Of a stretch of 64,000 nt of DNA, positions 10,152-21,198 are shown piece after piece (positions within the stretch are counted from its first letter, which is position 1; each line of letters opens with the position of its first letter). This DNA is from Agrobacterium tumefaciens. Lineage in GTDB: Bacteria > Pseudomonadota > Alphaproteobacteria > Rhizobiales > Rhizobiaceae. The stretch is from NCBI RefSeq assembly GCF_005221325.1, contig NZ_CP039888.1, positions 930,001 through 994,000 of the forward strand, read 5' to 3'. The translations under genes were made by a program, and so were the position numbers. Below the pieces are notes generated by a model. That model did no database searches. It was not told where the DNA came from and saw only the letters and a list, made by a program, of their open reading frames with translations.

Positions 10152-10628
10152 ATGTTGAAGACGCTGCTCGAACGTGTTCGCGCAGCCTTCACCCGTGCAT
10201 TGGCGGCCGCGCTTGCGGCCGCTTTTGCGTTCTGGGTCGCGCATCGGTGGCTCGGCCATCCGCAACCCGTCTTTGCCGCGATCAGCGCGCTGATCTGCCT
10301 GTCTCCCGGCATTCCAAGCCATGTTCGTCAGGGACTTGGGCTGATGGTCGGCGTTACCATCGGCATTCTGGTCGGGGAGGTTGCTCTTCTCGTCCCGCAT
10401 GACTTCGCCGAAATTCGGCTGGCCTCGGCAACCTTCATCGCCATGATCCTCGCCACCCTGTTCGGCCTGCCGGCTGTCGTGCCGATACAGGCGGGCGCTT
10501 CGGCCATGCTCGTCCTGCTTATGGGGCCGCAGATCGCCGGTTTCGTCCGGTTTGTCGATGTCATCGTCGGTGTGGCAACCGGCATGGCTGTCGCGCTCGT
10601 GTTTTTTCGCGAGCGGCTGAAGTTCTAG
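10152..10628 (+). CDS. Short FUSC-like membrane protein
   Basis: A 158-residue protein starting two bases after the aspS stop, so probably co-transcribed. It has about four to five transmembrane helices. The N-terminal half (RAALAAALAAAFAFWVAH, HPQPVFAAISALICL, GLGLMVGVTIG) resembles the membrane half of the FUSC/aromatic acid exporter family. Full FUSC proteins are more than twice as long, so this is a minimal version and may act as an oligomer. Substrate unknown. Confidence 0.75.
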   Translation: MLKTLLERVRAAFTRALAAALAAAFAFWVAHRWLGHPQPVFAAISALICLSPGIPSHVRQGLGLMVGVTIGILVGEVALLVPHDFAEIRLASATFIAMILATLFGLPAVVPIQAGASAMLVLLMGPQIAGFVRFVDVIVGVATGMAVALVFFRERLKF

Positions 10629-10883
10629 CGCCGCTTACCCTCATCACTTTCGCTCCAATCCAGCTACCAGTGGGGGTGTAGCCCGTTGCCACTACGCTAA
10701 TCCCGGCATCGCCACAATTTTACCGCGAGATTTGCCGAATTCCGCGAATAATCAGCCGAAATCAGCGCGCAGTATAGGTCTCGTGTCCGCTTGGGCACGC
10801 AAGCCAAATTGATTTTAAACCTGGGACGGCGCCAGCCGAAGTTTTTCCGGTCTTGGCGCGATCATATTTATGAGGATTTCAGA

Positions 10884-12326
10884 ATGATAGACGAGACGGA
10901 AAAAGAGCCGGCTCCGGCCGCCGCGCCGCTTCCTTCAACCATGCCGCGCGGCAATTTTGCCGCCAGCCTGCGCTCACCCGGCGCGAAGTTTCTGATGATA
11001 GGTTTCATCTCGTTGGTGCTGCTGGTTCCGCTCATGCTCGTATGGGGGCTGACGGAAGAGCGCGCCTCGCGTGCGAGAGAGGTTTCCGCACGGATCGCGA
11101 ACGGGTGGGGCGGCGATCAGGTTGTCAACGGCCCTTATCTAGCCGTGCCCTTCGATGTGGAGCGCCGCCGCGAGGTGGATGGCCGAACCATCGTGGACCG
11201 CACGACAGAGTGGGCGCTGGTCATGCCGGAAACGCTTCAGGTAACGGCCGATCTCACGACCGAGGAAAAGAAGCTGTCGATCTACAGCTTGCCCGTCTAT
11301 AATGGCGATCTCGTGCTCAAGGGCCGCTTCGGGCAGGGCATCCAGCAGGATCTCACCCGTTTCGCCGGCACTCCACGCCTCGACAACGCCATCCTCGTCC
11401 TCAGCATAGGGGATATTACCGGCATCAGGTCGAGCGCCGGGGTTCGCATAAATGGCGGTGCAGTTTTGCCGTTCGATCCCGGCATGCGCGATATGTCCGT
11501 TATCGCAAGCCGCGCCGTTGAAAATAGCTCCATAAGATCCGATGCGGGCGTGCACAGGCCGATCGATAGAAGCCTGATTGAAAGCGGCTTTGATTTCGAT
11601 ATCGCATTCTCGCTCAACGGCTCCGGCAGTTTCGCCGTTGCGCCGGCCGGCCAGACAACGAGCTTCACGGCAAAAGCCGACTGGCCGCATCCCGGTTTTG
11701 AAGGCCTGTTCCTGCCGGAAGTCAAAACGGTCACGGCTGCGGATTTCAACGCCAGCTGGACGATTCCCTATCTCGCAAGGGGAATAGACCGCGTAGTGGA
11801 GGGCCCGCGACTGCCGCTCTCCAACAGCCTGATGACGATCAATCTCGTGGAACCGGTGAAGTTCTACCAGGTCATCGCCCGGACACTGAAATATTCCATC
11901 GGCTTCATCTCGCTTGTCTTCCTCGCTGTCTTCATCGTGGAACTCAAGGGCCGCAGCGTTGTGCACTGGATACAATATGTGCTGACGGGTCTGGCGCTCA
12001 TCGTTTTCTATGTGCTGCTGCTTGCGCTTGCGGAACATACCGGTTTTACCGTTGCCTATGCCGTGGCCTCGTTCTCCACGGCAGCTCTGATTGCCTTTTA
12101 TCTTGGCAGCGCCACCCGTAGTCGCAGCAACGGCCTTGCACTTTTCAGTGTTCTGGCGGTGGCCTATGGCGTGATGTATCTGGTTCTGAACGAAGACGAA
12201 TATGCGCTGCTGGCCGGCGCGGTCATATCGTTCATCGCCATCGCCGCAACCATGTTTGCGACGCGCAGAGTCGATTGGTCTGGAGCCGGTGCCGCCTCAA
12301 ACAGTGCGCCCTCTAACCCCGCCTGA
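10884..12326 (+). CDS. creD: CreD-like inner membrane protein
   Basis: A 480-residue protein. The start at MIDETEKEP has a GAGG ribosome-binding site at 10872 and gives a short cytoplasmic lead before the first membrane helix (about residues 35-58, [19 protein letters not shown]). A large periplasmic domain (about 60-330) contains the NGPYLAVPF block of CreD/colicin E2 tolerance proteins. A C-terminal cluster of about six helices follows. In enterobacteria CreD is controlled by CreBC; no creBC genes lie nearby. The 255-base gap upstream shows no gene. Confidence 0.85.
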   Translation: MIDETEKEPAPAAAPLPSTMPRGNFAASLRSPGAKFLMIGFISLVLLVPLMLVWGLTEERASRAREVSARIANGWGGDQVVNGPYLAVPFDVERRREVDGRTIVDRTTEWALVMPETLQVTADLTTEEKKLSIYSLPVYNGDLVLKGRFGQGIQQDLTRFAGTPRLDNAILVLSIGDITGIRSSAGVRINGGAVLPFDPGMRDMSVIASRAVENSSIRSDAGVHRPIDRSLIESGFDFDIAFSLNGSGSFAVAPAGQTTSFTAKADWPHPGFEGLFLPEVKTVTAADFNASWTIPYLARGIDRVVEGPRLPLSNSLMTINLVEPVKFYQVIARTLKYSIGFISLVFLAVFIVELKGRSVVHWIQYVLTGLALIVFYVLLLALAEHTGFTVAYAVASFSTAALIAFYLGSATRSRSNGLALFSVLAVAYGVMYLVLNEDEYALLAGAVISFIAIAATMFATRRVDWSGAGAASNSAPSNPA

Positions 12327-12345
12327 CGCGAGATCGCATGGTCTG

Positions 12346-12380
12346 AAAAGCGGGCTGCTTAACTTGCGGCCCGCTTTTTT
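12346..12380 (+). terminator. Rho-independent terminator after the creD-like gene
   Basis: A GC-rich stem (aaaagcgggc at 12346-12355 with gcccgctttt at 12369-12378) ends in a run of six T. It lies 20 bases after the stop and separates this gene from the SulP gene. Confidence 0.85.
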
Positions 12381-12534
12381 GCCGTTTATAGATGGGCCAC
12401 TCACCACGGACCCGGTGAAATCCCGGGTGGCTCTTCTGGCCGCCGATCCGCCAGACAACGCAAAGCACCGACATTTCATTTCAATCTACCGGACGTGGCT
12501 CCGGCCGGTGCGTCATTCTTTGCGAAAAAATCAG

Positions 12535-14016
12535 ATGAACAGATTTCAGACTTACAGACGTGAGTGGTTTTCCAATATTCGCGGCGATCTCCTTTCCGGC
12601 ATCGTCGTGGCGCTCGCCCTCATTCCCGAAGCCATCGGCTTTTCCGTCATTGCCGGTGTCGATCCGAAGGTAGGGCTGTTCGCCTCCTTCGCCATCGCCT
12701 GTGTTTCCGCCTTTACCGGCGGTCGTCCGGGCATGATTTCGGCGGCAACGGCCGCGACAGCCGTCCTGATGGTCACGCTCGTCAAGGAACACGGCCTGCA
12801 ATATCTCTTCGCCGCCACCATCCTCATGGGCGTGCTGCAAATCCTGGCGGGTTTTGCGAAACTGGGCCGGGTGATGCGCTTCGTCTCGCGCTCGGTCATG
12901 ACCGGCTTCGTCAATGCGCTGGCGATCCTCATCTTCATGGCGCAATTGCCAGAACTGATCGGCGTGCCGGTCGAAACCTACGTCATGATCGCGGCCGGCC
13001 TTGCGATCATCTATCTCTTTCCGCTGGTGACGAAGATCATCCCGTCGCCGCTGGTCGCCATCGTCGCCCTTACCTGTGTGGCGGTTTTCTCCGGCATGGA
13101 TATCCGCACGGTCGGCGATCTCGGCGAATTGCCCTCGACGCTGCCGATCTTTGCCCTGCCGCAGGTGCCGCTGACCTTCGAGACGCTGCAGATCATCTTT
13201 CCCTATTCGGTGGCGCTCGCCGCCGTCGGCCTGCTGGAATCGCTGCTGACGGCGCAGATCGTCGACGACATGACGGATACGGGCAGCAACAAGAGCCAGG
13301 AATGCATCGGGCAGGGAACGAGCAACATCGCGTCGGCCCTCATCGGCGGCATGGGCGGCTGCGCCATGATCGGCCAGTCCGTCATCAATGTCAGTTCCGG
13401 TGGCAGGGGCCGGCTCTCCACCTTCGTGGCGGGCGCTTTCCTGCTGTTCCTCATTCTGGTGCTGGACGATCTCGTGCGCATCATTCCCATGGCAGCGCTG
13501 GTGGCTGTCATGATCATGGTCTCCATCGGCACCTTCTCGTGGCGTTCGATCCTCGATCTCCGCCGCAACCCGCCATCGTCAAGCATCGTCATGCTGGTCA
13601 CGGTCGGCACGGTGCTGGCCACGCATGATCTTGCAAAGGGTGTGCTGGCAGGCGTGCTTCTCTCCGGCGTGTTTTTCGCGGGCAAGGTTTCGAAACTCTT
13701 CCACGTCCGCCCGGAGCTTTCAGCCGATGGCCGGGAGCGCATCTACCGCGTCGACGGCCAGATTTTCTTTGCTTCGACGGAAAGTTTCATCGCTGCCTTC
13801 GATTTCGCCGATGAGGTGGAGGCGGTGACGATTGACGTCAGCCAGGCGCATCTGTGGGACATTTCAGCGGTCGGTGCGCTGGACAAGGTGGTCCTGAAAT
13901 TCCGAAAGGCCGGCAAAAGGGTCGAGGTCATCGGCGTCAATGAGGCGAGCGCTCATATGATCGACCGCTTCGCCCTGCACGACAAGCAGGATGCGGCGGC
14001 AGCGCCGTTGCACTGA
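12535..14016 (+). CDS. SulP family inorganic anion transporter with STAS domain
   Basis: A 493-residue permease for sulfate, bicarbonate or related anions. The start at [11 protein letters not shown] leads straight into the conserved [22 protein letters not shown] first helix. About 10-12 membrane spans follow, with SulP blocks such as [16 protein letters not shown] and [12 protein letters not shown] cytoplasmic STAS domain occupies about residues 400-490 ([26 protein letters not shown]). The serine that phosphorylation targets in some STAS domains is in DISAVG. The substrate cannot be fixed from sequence. Confidence 0.92.
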   Translation: MNRFQTYRREWFSNIRGDLLSGIVVALALIPEAIGFSVIAGVDPKVGLFASFAIACVSAFTGGRPGMISAATAATAVLMVTLVKEHGLQYLFAATILMGVLQILAGFAKLGRVMRFVSRSVMTGFVNALAILIFMAQLPELIGVPVETYVMIAAGLAIIYLFPLVTKIIPSPLVAIVALTCVAVFSGMDIRTVGDLGELPSTLPIFALPQVPLTFETLQIIFPYSVALAAVGLLESLLTAQIVDDMTDTGSNKSQECIGQGTSNIASALIGGMGGCAMIGQSVINVSSGGRGRLSTFVAGAFLLFLILVLDDLVRIIPMAALVAVMIMVSIGTFSWRSILDLRRNPPSSSIVMLVTVGTVLATHDLAKGVLAGVLLSGVFFAGKVSKLFHVRPELSADGRERIYRVDGQIFFASTESFIAAFDFADEVEAVTIDVSQAHLWDISAVGALDKVVLKFRKAGKRVEVIGVNEASAHMIDRFALHDKQDAAAAPLH

Positions 14017-14023
14017 GTAGAAA

Positions 14024-14050
14024 AAAGCCCCGGTCTTAAACCGGGGCTTT
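14024..14050. terminator. Bidirectional terminator between sulP-type gene and 14057 gene
   Basis: Ten-base perfect stem (14024-14033 with 14041-14050) around a 7-base loop, with A-run upstream and T-run downstream. It serves the converging genes on both strands. Confidence 0.85.
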
Positions 14051-14056
14051 GTCATC

Positions 14057-15247
14057 CTATTCGTTTGCCGTCACCGTCACGCCGAGCATTTTCGGCAGGG
14101 TGTTCGGCGCACCCATCGCAGCGCCCATGATCATCGGGAATGGAACCGGCTTTTCCGGCTCTGCCGTGATCGAGAAGTTCTTCGGATTGTCGATATAGGT
14201 GTTGATCGCCGCCGACACCATGTTCTGCAATTCCGGAACATTGAGCGAGGCCATCATGATGGGGGCCATGCCCTTGATGGTCTGGGCAAGCTGGTCGCCC
14301 GTCATGCCCTGCTGGCTTGCCGCGTAATCGATGGCGCGCTTGGTGATGCTTGCGTCTTCGAAGCTGATTTCGGCATTGACGAAGGACAGCTGCTGCATCA
14401 GGCCGAGCATGGCAAGGCTTGCGGCCTGGTCCGCCTGTTCCTTGTTCGGGTTCGCAGCCTGCGCCTTCACCGTCTCCTGCATCGACTTGATGAAGGCGAG
14501 CGTGTAGCCGGAGAAACCGAACGACATGTTGAGACGGCCGACGTCATCGAGGTCGATGGCGTATTCCTCGACATCAACAGTACCGGAAGCCACTTCCCAG
14601 CTGCCGCTCATGGTCATGTCTCCGGAAAGAGCCTGCAGCTTCAGCTTTTCGACGGCGTCCTTGGTTGCCGGATCAGTGACTTCGCTGAGATCGGCCTTGA
14701 AGCCGGATGCATCGAGTTCAAAACCGATCGAAGCCTTGTCATCGCTGACGGACATCGTCGCGCTGGTTTCCTCAAGCGAGAAAGCCGGCTTGCCGTCGAT
14801 GGAAACGGAAACCGGACCGCTATGCGCTTCGTCATAGAACATCAGCGCATCGATGGTGCCGGTGGTCGCATCGGCGGGAATAACGAGGCCGGACATGTAA
14901 ATGTCGCTTGCCTTGATCTCCACTTTTTCCTGCTTGTAGTCGATATTGTCGAAACGGGCGTTCTTGATCTTGTAACCGCCGTTGTTTTCCTCGACGCCTT
15001 CAAGCGTGATGTTGCCGACCGGGATTTTCTTGGCCGGATCGGCGGCCGCATTGAACGTCACGCTGTTCAGCGTCACCGTCGAGCCGTTGACCGCAACCGA
15101 GCCGGCAGCGATCTCACCGCCCTGGGCGGCATAGGCTGCATTGATCTTCTTCAGCACATCCCCGCCATCCAGCGCAAAAGCCGGCGCCGAAAGCGTAAGA
15201 AGCGCGGCACTCGCGAAAAGAACCTGCCGGGTGGATTTCAGTCTCAT
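14057..15247 (-). CDS. Periplasmic beta-rich protein of unknown function
   Basis: A 396-residue protein with a signal peptide (about residues 1-25, ending APAFALDG). The mature protein is rich in short alternating beta-like segments (VNGSTVTLNSVTF, VGNITLEGV, KIKNARFDNIDY) reminiscent of AsmA/YdgA-type repeats, but I cannot assign a named family. It has no membrane segment after the signal and no cysteines of note. It stands alone, converging on the SulP gene. Confidence 0.75.
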   Translation of the reverse strand: MRLKSTRQVLFASAALLTLSAPAFALDGGDVLKKINAAYAAQGGEIAAGSVAVNGSTVTLNSVTFNAAADPAKKIPVGNITLEGVEENNGGYKIKNARFDNIDYKQEKVEIKASDIYMSGLVIPADATTGTIDALMFYDEAHSGPVSVSIDGKPAFSLEETSATMSVSDDKASIGFELDASGFKADLSEVTDPATKDAVEKLKLQALSGDMTMSGSWEVASGTVDVEEYAIDLDDVGRLNMSFGFSGYTLAFIKSMQETVKAQAANPNKEQADQAASLAMLGLMQQLSFVNAEISFEDASITKRAIDYAASQQGMTGDQLAQTIKGMAPIMMASLNVPELQNMVSAAINTYIDNPKNFSITAEPEKPVPFPMIMGAAMGAPNTLPKMLGVTVTANE

Positions 15248-15476
15248 GATGTTTCTTCCCTCAACGTGCGGCTGTGTGCCGTGTCCGAATTCGAATGGTG
15301 ATACTTATATTCGCTGTTATTCAAAGGTCTATAGGATGTAGATCGATTCCCATGACGGCGGCATTGCGGCATTTACAACGCGGTTAATAAAAAACCGCAT
15401 GAAAGAGGTGCTTTCATCCACAGGTGCGCCCCCTGAGTTTCTTGCCGGTTATCGGCATTTCCGCTAGTCAAGCACC

Positions 15477-17729
15477 ATGGGAAAAGATCTTGTACCTCCG
15501 TCCGGCGGAGACGATAATATTCATCCGGTCGATTTGAAGGCGGCGCTTGAAGAGCGCTACCTCGCTTACGCCTTGTCCACGATCATGCATCGTGCGCTGC
15601 CGGATGTGCGTGACGGCCTGAAGCCGGTGCACCGCCGCATCATTCACGCCATGAGCGAAATGGGTATTCGTCCCAACTCGGCCTTCAAGAAATGCGCGCG
15701 CATCGTCGGTGACGTGATCGGTAAGTTCCACCCGCATGGCGACCAGTCGGTCTATGATGCGCTGGTGCGTCTCGCGCAGGATTTCTCGCAGCGTTATCCG
15801 ATCGTCGACGGGCAGGGCAATTTCGGCAACATCGATGGCGACGGCGCCGCTGCCTATCGTTACACCGAAGCGCGCATGACCGATGTGGCCGCGTTGTTGC
15901 TGGAAGGCATCGGCGAGGATGCGGTGGACTTCCGCGCTACCTACAACGAGGAAGACGAAGAACCCGTCGTACTGCCGGGCGCTTTCCCCAATCTGCTCGC
16001 CAACGGCGCCTCCGGCATTGCGGTGGGCATGGCGACATCGATCCCGCCGCACAACGCCCATGAACTGTGCGACGCGGCGCTGCATCTCATCAAGCATCCC
16101 GATGCGACGGTGGAGAAGCTGGTGGAATTCATTCCCGGCCCCGACCTGCCGACCGGCGGGGTGATCGTAGAGAGCCGCGAGAATATTCTCGATGCCTATA
16201 AGACGGGTCGTGGCGGTTTTCGCGTCCGCGCGAAATGGGAAACGGAAGATCTCGGGCGCGGCGGCTACCAGATCGTCATCACCGAAATCCCGTTCCAGGT
16301 CCAGAAATCGCGCCTGATCGAAAAGATCGCCGAGCTGCTGATCGCCCGCAAGCTGCCGCTTCTGGAAGATATCAGAGACGAGTCCGCCGAAGACGTTCGC
16401 ATCGTGCTGGTGCCGAAGAACCGCACCGTCGATGCGACGCTTTTGATGGAATCGCTCTTCCGCCTCTCCGACCTTGAAAGCCGTCTGCCGCTCAACATGA
16501 ACGTGCTGTCGCTCGGCAAAGTGCCGAAGGTGATGGCGCTGAACGAGGTGCTGAGCGAATGGCTGACGCACCGCAAGGACGTGCTGGTCCGCCGTTCCCG
16601 CCATCGTCTGGCGGCCATCGACCGCAGGCTCGAGATTCTGGGCGGCCTTCTGGTTGCCTACCTCAATCTGGATGAGGTGATCCGCATCATCCGCGAGGAG
16701 GATGAGCCGAAACAAGTGATGATGGCCAAGTGGTCGCTCACCGACAACCAGGCCGAAGCCATCCTCAACATGCGGCTGCGCAATCTGCGCAAGCTCGAAG
16801 AAATCGAAATCCGCAAGGAACACGACGAACTCAGCAGCGAGAAGGCCGAAATCGAGGCGCTGCTGGCTTCCGATGAAAAGCAGTGGCAGACCGTCGCCTG
16901 GGAAATCGGCGAGGTCAAAAAGAAATACGCCAAGGCAACCGAGATCGGACGTCGCCGCACACAGTTTGCGGATGCGCCTGATGCCGATATCGAGGCCATC
17001 CAGCAGGCGATGATCGAGAAGGAACCGGTCACCATAGTCATCTCGCAGAAGGGCTGGATCAGGGCGCTGAAGGGGCACATGTCCGATACCTCGGCGCTCA
17101 CCTTCAAGGAAGGCGACGGCCCGAAGCTCGCCTTCCCGGCGCAGACCACCGACAAGTTGCTGCTTTTGACCACCGGCGGCAAGGCCTATACGCTCGGCGC
17201 AGACAAGCTGCCGGGCGGGCGCGGTCACGGTGAGCCGATCCGCATCATGGTCGATATGGAGAACGATCAGGACATCCTGACCGCCTTCGTCCATGATCCG
17301 TCGCGCAAGCTGCTGCTCGTCTCCACTGCCGGCAACGGTTTCATCGTGCCGGAAAGCGAAATGGTTGCGAATACCCGCAAGGGCAAGCAGATCATGAACG
17401 TCTCCATGCCCGATGAAGCCAAGCTCGCGGTGCCGGTCACGGGCGACCATGTCGCCGTCGTCGGCGAAAACCGCAAGCTGCTGGCCTTCCCGCTCTCGCA
17501 GGTGCCGGAAATGTCGCGCGGCAAGGGCGTGCGCCTGCAACGCTACAAGGATGGCGGCGTGGTGGATGTGAAATGTTTCGCGCTGGCCGAGGGCCTCAGC
17601 TGGTCCGATACGGCTGGGCGCCTGTTCAACAAGGTCGGTGAGGAATTGCGCGAATGGCTGGCCGACCGCGCCACTGTGGGCCGCACCGTGCCGAAGGGCT
17701 TTCCTCGGAGCGGGAAGTTTGGTGGGTGA
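15477..17729 (+). CDS. parC: DNA topoisomerase IV subunit A
   Basis: The cutting/rejoining subunit of the decatenating type II topoisomerase. The 750-residue protein has the winged-helix/tower domain with the active tyrosine in [10 protein letters not shown] (about Tyr127), the [24 protein letters not shown] opening and the [13 protein letters not shown] quinolone-region block. The C-terminal half (after about residue 500) is the beta-pinwheel. The GyrA box (QRRGGKG) is absent, which favours ParC over GyrA. The matching parE is not in the window. Confidence 0.96.
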   Translation: MGKDLVPPSGGDDNIHPVDLKAALEERYLAYALSTIMHRALPDVRDGLKPVHRRIIHAMSEMGIRPNSAFKKCARIVGDVIGKFHPHGDQSVYDALVRLAQDFSQRYPIVDGQGNFGNIDGDGAAAYRYTEARMTDVAALLLEGIGEDAVDFRATYNEEDEEPVVLPGAFPNLLANGASGIAVGMATSIPPHNAHELCDAALHLIKHPDATVEKLVEFIPGPDLPTGGVIVESRENILDAYKTGRGGFRVRAKWETEDLGRGGYQIVITEIPFQVQKSRLIEKIAELLIARKLPLLEDIRDESAEDVRIVLVPKNRTVDATLLMESLFRLSDLESRLPLNMNVLSLGKVPKVMALNEVLSEWLTHRKDVLVRRSRHRLAAIDRRLEILGGLLVAYLNLDEVIRIIREEDEPKQVMMAKWSLTDNQAEAILNMRLRNLRKLEEIEIRKEHDELSSEKAEIEALLASDEKQWQTVAWEIGEVKKKYAKATEIGRRRTQFADAPDADIEAIQQAMIEKEPVTIVISQKGWIRALKGHMSDTSALTFKEGDGPKLAFPAQTTDKLLLLTTGGKAYTLGADKLPGGRGHGEPIRIMVDMENDQDILTAFVHDPSRKLLLVSTAGNGFIVPESEMVANTRKGKQIMNVSMPDEAKLAVPVTGDHVAVVGENRKLLAFPLSQVPEMSRGKGVRLQRYKDGGVVDVKCFALAEGLSWSDTAGRLFNKVGEELREWLADRATVGRTVPKGFPRSGKFGG

Positions 17730-17740
17730 TAACTGATTGA

Positions 17741-17767
17741 CGTTCCCGGCACCGCCGGGACGTTTTC
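17741..17767 (+). terminator. Terminator-like hairpin after parC
   Basis: The arms cgttcccggc and gccgggacg pair with one bulged base over a 3-base loop and are followed by TTTTC. It lies 12 bases after the parC stop. Confidence 0.6.
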
Positions 17768-17851
17768 AATTGTGTTTGTTTGGTCGTCAAACCAAGCGAA
17801 TGCTTATGGCTCCGCAAGCGTTTTCAAGGCAACGTGATACTTGCGCACTAT

Positions 17852-18610
17852 TTATTCTTCTTCCGGCTTATAAACCTCCCACCCGCGCGGCGTCAGATGC
17901 TCCTGCGGATGGTAGCGGGTCTTGTAGCCCATCTTTTCCGAACCATCGACCCAGTAGCCGAGATAGACATGCGGCAGGCCGAGTGCGCGGGTGCGGGTGA
18001 TATGATCAATGATCATGAAGGTGCCGAGCGAGCGCTTTTCCAGATCGGGATTGAAGAAGGAATAGACCATCGACAGGCCGTCGCTCATTACGTCGCTGAG
18101 CGCCACGGCCAGAAGCTCGCCGCGTTTGCTGGAATCGATGCCGGAGCCGGGTTCGCGCACGCGATATTCGATGATGCGTGTGTTCACATGCGTGTCTTCC
18201 ACCATGATCGCATAGTCCAGCGCCGACATGTCGGACATGCCGCCCGACTGGTGGCGGTGGTCGAGGTAGCGGCGAAACAGGGCGAATTGTTCGGTGGAAG
18301 GTTCGGCGGCATGAACCGTGGCGACGACATCCCGGTTGGCGGCAAGAACGCGCCGCATCGATTTCGTCGGCTGGAACTGCTCGGTCAGGATGCGCACGGA
18401 GACGCAGGCGCGGCAGGTTTCGCAGGCAGGGCGATAGGCGATGTTCTGCGAGCGCCTGAAACCGCCCTGGGTCAGAAGATCGTTCATTTCCGAGGCGCGC
18501 GGGCCGACGAGATGGGTGAAGACCTTCCGCTCCATCTGGTTCGGCAGATAGGGGCATGTGGCCGGCGCCGTAAGATAGAATTGAGGAGAGGGCGTCGCCT
18601 GCGTGTTCAT
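17852..18610 (-). CDS. bpt: Aspartate/glutamate leucyltransferase (N-degron tagging)
   Basis: This enzyme transfers leucine from Leu-tRNA to N-terminal Asp or Glu, marking proteins for ClpS/ClpAP. The 252-residue protein starts at [14 protein letters not shown]. Family signatures are the N-terminal cysteine block ([15 protein letters not shown]), the [14 protein letters not shown] segment and the C-terminal [22 protein letters not shown]. An older name would be arginyl-tRNA-protein transferase; the Bpt subgroup uses leucine. Confidence 0.92.
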   Translation of the reverse strand: MNTQATPSPQFYLTAPATCPYLPNQMERKVFTHLVGPRASEMNDLLTQGGFRRSQNIAYRPACETCRACVSVRILTEQFQPTKSMRRVLAANRDVVATVHAAEPSTEQFALFRRYLDHRHQSGGMSDMSALDYAIMVEDTHVNTRIIEYRVREPGSGIDSSKRGELLAVALSDVMSDGLSMVYSFFNPDLEKRSLGTFMIIDHITRTRALGLPHVYLGYWVDGSEKMGYKTRYHPQEHLTPRGWEVYKPEEE

Positions 18611-18755
18611 CGAACCGTGATCGCCTCCTGCGTCTGTTAGAAAGCGCGCCGCAATTTCACGGGGTCGTCGGCAGCGCTTCAAGCGACATGTATAATGTCA
18701 CAGCATGGCAAAATGACGGAAAACGTCAACTGCGAGATGAGGTATTAGCCGGGTT

Positions 18756-18779
18756 GAAAGCCACGTTTGCGTGGCTTTC
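18756..18779 (-). terminator. Hairpin after the RDD gene
   Basis: Ten-base perfect arms (gaaagccacg and cgtggctttc) with a 4-base loop lie 8 bases beyond the stop of the minus-strand RDD gene. The T tract is missing, so strength is uncertain. Confidence 0.5.
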
Positions 18780-18786
18780 CCCTATA

Positions 18787-19245
18787 TCAGCGCGTTCTGA
18801 CGATGACGGTGCCGAGCAGGAAGTCGTGAACGAGGCGCGAGCGCTCGGTAAACAGGCCTGCGAGCAGGATCAACGGCGTCAAAACCGAGTTGATGATCCA
18901 GAAAAGCACGATGTGCACCGTCGCCAACAGGAAATCGATTCGCTGCCCGTCCATCCGCGCCATCGCAATCCCCATCGCCCGCATGCCGGGTGTGGCCTGG
19001 GAGGGGCCGCCGAGCGAAACACCGAAATAAAGCACCGCGACGATAACGAACAGCGCCGGGTAGAGGAAAAAGCCAAGACCGAGCGTGATCACGCCGAGAA
19101 AGAAAACGATCACGGCCGCCGGGATGCACAAGAGGAGAACGATCGCGTAGTCGATCAGGAACGCGAAGACACGCCGGCTCAGGACGCCGCTATAGGCGCG
19201 CCAGTCATCCGGTGCGGCATAGGTGGGGTTCTGTTCCAGGCTCAT
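18787..19245 (-). CDS. RDD family membrane protein
   Basis: A 152-residue protein with the RDD signature (SRRVFAFLIDYAIVLLLC, about residues 23-40) and three to four membrane helices. The motif ATPGMRAMGIAMARMDG is typical of the family's second conserved block. The role is not established for this subgroup; some RDD proteins act as ion exchangers. It lies 97 bases downstream of hemB and is probably co-transcribed. Confidence 0.88.
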   Translation of the reverse strand: MSLEQNPTYAAPDDWRAYSGVLSRRVFAFLIDYAIVLLLCIPAAVIVFFLGVITLGLGFFLYPALFVIVAVLYFGVSLGGPSQATPGMRAMGIAMARMDGQRIDFLLATVHIVLFWIINSVLTPLILLAGLFTERSRLVHDFLLGTVIVRTR

Positions 19246-19342
19246 CGGTCGTTTTCTCCTGAGAGGGTCTGACAGCTCGGCATAATCGCCGTGTCAGCAG
19301 TGAATATGGGAAGAAAACGACCGAATACAATAAGCCCGGCTG

Positions 19343-20356
19343 TCAGCCCTTTGCCAGTTTGCGTGCGGCCTCGATGGCGAAATAGGTGAGAATACCGTCG
19401 CAACCTGCACGCTTGAAACAGAGAAGCGTTTCCATCATCACGCGCTCGCCATCGATCCAGCCATTCATGGCCGCCGCCTTGATCTGGGTATATTCGCCGG
19501 ACACCTGATAGGCAAAGGTCGGTAGCCCGAAATTCTCCTTCAGCCGCCAGCAGATATCGAGATAGGGCAGGCCGGGTTTTACCATCAGCATATCGGCACC
19601 TTCTTCCACGTCGAGCGCTGCGTCGCGGATCGCCTCCATGCCGTTGGCGGGACTGATGTAATAACTGTTCTTGTCGCCCTTCAGCAGGCCGGCGGTGGAG
19701 ATCGCTTCGCGATAGGGCCCATAATAGCCGGAGGCAAATTTCGTCGCATAGGCCATGATCCCGACATTCTGATGCCCCGCGGCATCGAGGCCGCGACGGA
19801 TGGCGCCGATACGGCCATCCATCATCTCCGACGGGGAGATAATGTCCGAACCGGCCTCCGCTTGCAGGATGGCGGCCCGGACGACTTGCTCGACCGTTTC
19901 GTCATTGACGATCTCGTCGCCACGCAGAATCCCGTCATGCCCATGGCTGGTGAAGGGGTCGAGCGCGACATCGGTGATCATGCCGATATTTGGAACGGCT
20001 TTTTTGACTGCGATCGTCGCCTGGTTGATGAGATTATTGGCCTCGAGAGCATTCGAGCCGGTCTCGTCGCGCAGCTCCATCTCGATATTCGGAAAGGTCG
20101 CGATTGCGGGAATGCCGAGATCGGCGGCTTCCTTCGCCGCTTCCACCAGCCGGTCGATGCTCATGCGGTTGACGCCGGGCATGGCCGGAATGGGCTCGAT
20201 AATATTGCTGCCCGGCACGATGAAAACCGGCCAGATGAGGTCATCAACGGTCAGGCGATTTTCCTGAACCAGACGGCGCGTCCAATCCGCCTTGCGATTG
20301 CGCCGCATGCGGCGATGGCCGGTGATCTCGTCGACCAGATGCGTTTTGTCCTGCAT
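19343..20356 (-). CDS. hemB: Delta-aminolevulinic acid dehydratase (porphobilinogen synthase)
   Basis: HemB condenses two 5-aminolevulinates to porphobilinogen in heme and cobalamin synthesis. The 337-residue protein starts at MQDKTHLVDE; the frame is open upstream but lacks family similarity. Schiff-base lysines are in AYATKFASGYYGP and in MVKPGLPYLD. The DVALDPFTSHGHDG loop, with its Asp in place of the zinc-binding cysteines, marks the Mg-dependent class. Confidence 0.96.
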   Translation of the reverse strand: MQDKTHLVDEITGHRRMRRNRKADWTRRLVQENRLTVDDLIWPVFIVPGSNIIEPIPAMPGVNRMSIDRLVEAAKEAADLGIPAIATFPNIEMELRDETGSNALEANNLINQATIAVKKAVPNIGMITDVALDPFTSHGHDGILRGDEIVNDETVEQVVRAAILQAEAGSDIISPSEMMDGRIGAIRRGLDAAGHQNVGIMAYATKFASGYYGPYREAISTAGLLKGDKNSYYISPANGMEAIRDAALDVEEGADMLMVKPGLPYLDICWRLKENFGLPTFAYQVSGEYTQIKAAAMNGWIDGERVMMETLLCFKRAGCDGILTYFAIEAARKLAKG

Positions 20357-20461
20357 GTTAGAATGTCCTTCGATCAAATCTGGAAAGCTGCATAACATGA
20401 AGCGTGGCCCATGCGAATGCGACAATCTTCCCTCATCGCCTGCCTGACTGATGATGATGTT

Positions 20462-20490
20462 TTGACAAGGCAGGCGGTGGGATTCAATAT
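20462..20490 (+). promoter_or_regulatory. Predicted sigma-70-type promoter for the 20530 gene
   Basis: TTGACA at 20462-20467, a 17-base spacer, then CAATAT at 20485-20490, 39 bases before the ATG. It sits in the 173-base divergent gap shared with hemB. Confidence 0.5.
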
Positions 20491-20529
20491 GGACTGGTCG
20501 CCCGCCCGTCGAGACCTTATCTTCCGGCC

Positions 20530-20967
20530 ATGGAACCTGATTCTCAACCTCTGCCAAAACGCCCGCTGACGGAAATCCTGTTTCTGGTCTTCATGAGACT
20601 GGTGGCGGTTTCCTGTTTCTGGTTCGGCCTGCAATATTGGGCGATGCTGACGGGCTATTCGCTTGGCGGTCATGGACGGTTCGATATGCTGAACCTGCCC
20701 TGGCGCGTGGCGGGCAGCGCGCTGGCGGTTATTTTCCCGGTGGCGGCCCTCGGTCTGTGGCTCGGCGCCTCCTGGGGCGCGGTCATGTGGGTCATGGGCG
20801 CCGGCACCCAGATCGCCATGTATAAGGTGTGGCCGCATATCTTCGGGGCCAACACGCTGGTGCCAGTCATGCACGGTCTCGTGGCAACCATTTATATACT
20901 GTTCCTGGTCGCTTTCTGGCTGGATCACCGCCAGAATGAGGAACGCGCAAGAATTGATTTACCATAA
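20530..20967 (+). CDS. Small four-helix membrane protein (possibly DUF6163)
   Basis: A 145-residue protein with about four membrane segments (roughly residues 15-41, 56-78, 82-104 and 108-130). I associate it tentatively with DUF6163, a rhizobial family found next to ldtR. It has no catalytic motif. A predicted promoter lies upstream and a terminator follows, so it appears monocistronic. Confidence 0.75.
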   Translation: MEPDSQPLPKRPLTEILFLVFMRLVAVSCFWFGLQYWAMLTGYSLGGHGRFDMLNLPWRVAGSALAVIFPVAALGLWLGASWGAVMWVMGAGTQIAMYKVWPHIFGANTLVPVMHGLVATIYILFLVAFWLDHRQNEERARIDLP

Positions 20968-20980
20968 GAATAAAGCAATT

Positions 20981-21006
20981 CGGCCTGTTTTCGGGCCGGT
21001 TTTTTC
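20981..21006 (+). terminator. Rho-independent terminator
   Basis: Stem cggcc/ggccg around a T-rich loop, followed by a run of six T, 13 bases after the stop of the small membrane protein. It separates that gene from ldtR. Confidence 0.8.
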
Positions 21007-21198
21007 GGTTAAGTCATTGATTTATATTGTTCTTGCTCAGGCCATTCCCGCTTCGCCACAAGTTCGGCCCCTTTGGGAAAATGCAGGTAACCATTTGTTA
21101 ATCGTAGCTTTTAAGTAGAATTTTATGCGCATTGATTAGGTTCTCACTCAAGGCGGGAGACAAACAAACACACCGCCAAACAAAACAGTGAGGCAGTC

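Noticed and set aside
15468-17540. 690-residue minus-strand frame opposite parC
   Set aside because: Exactly antisense to the clear parC product and its composition is the GC-rich mirror of it; no own start signal or family signature.
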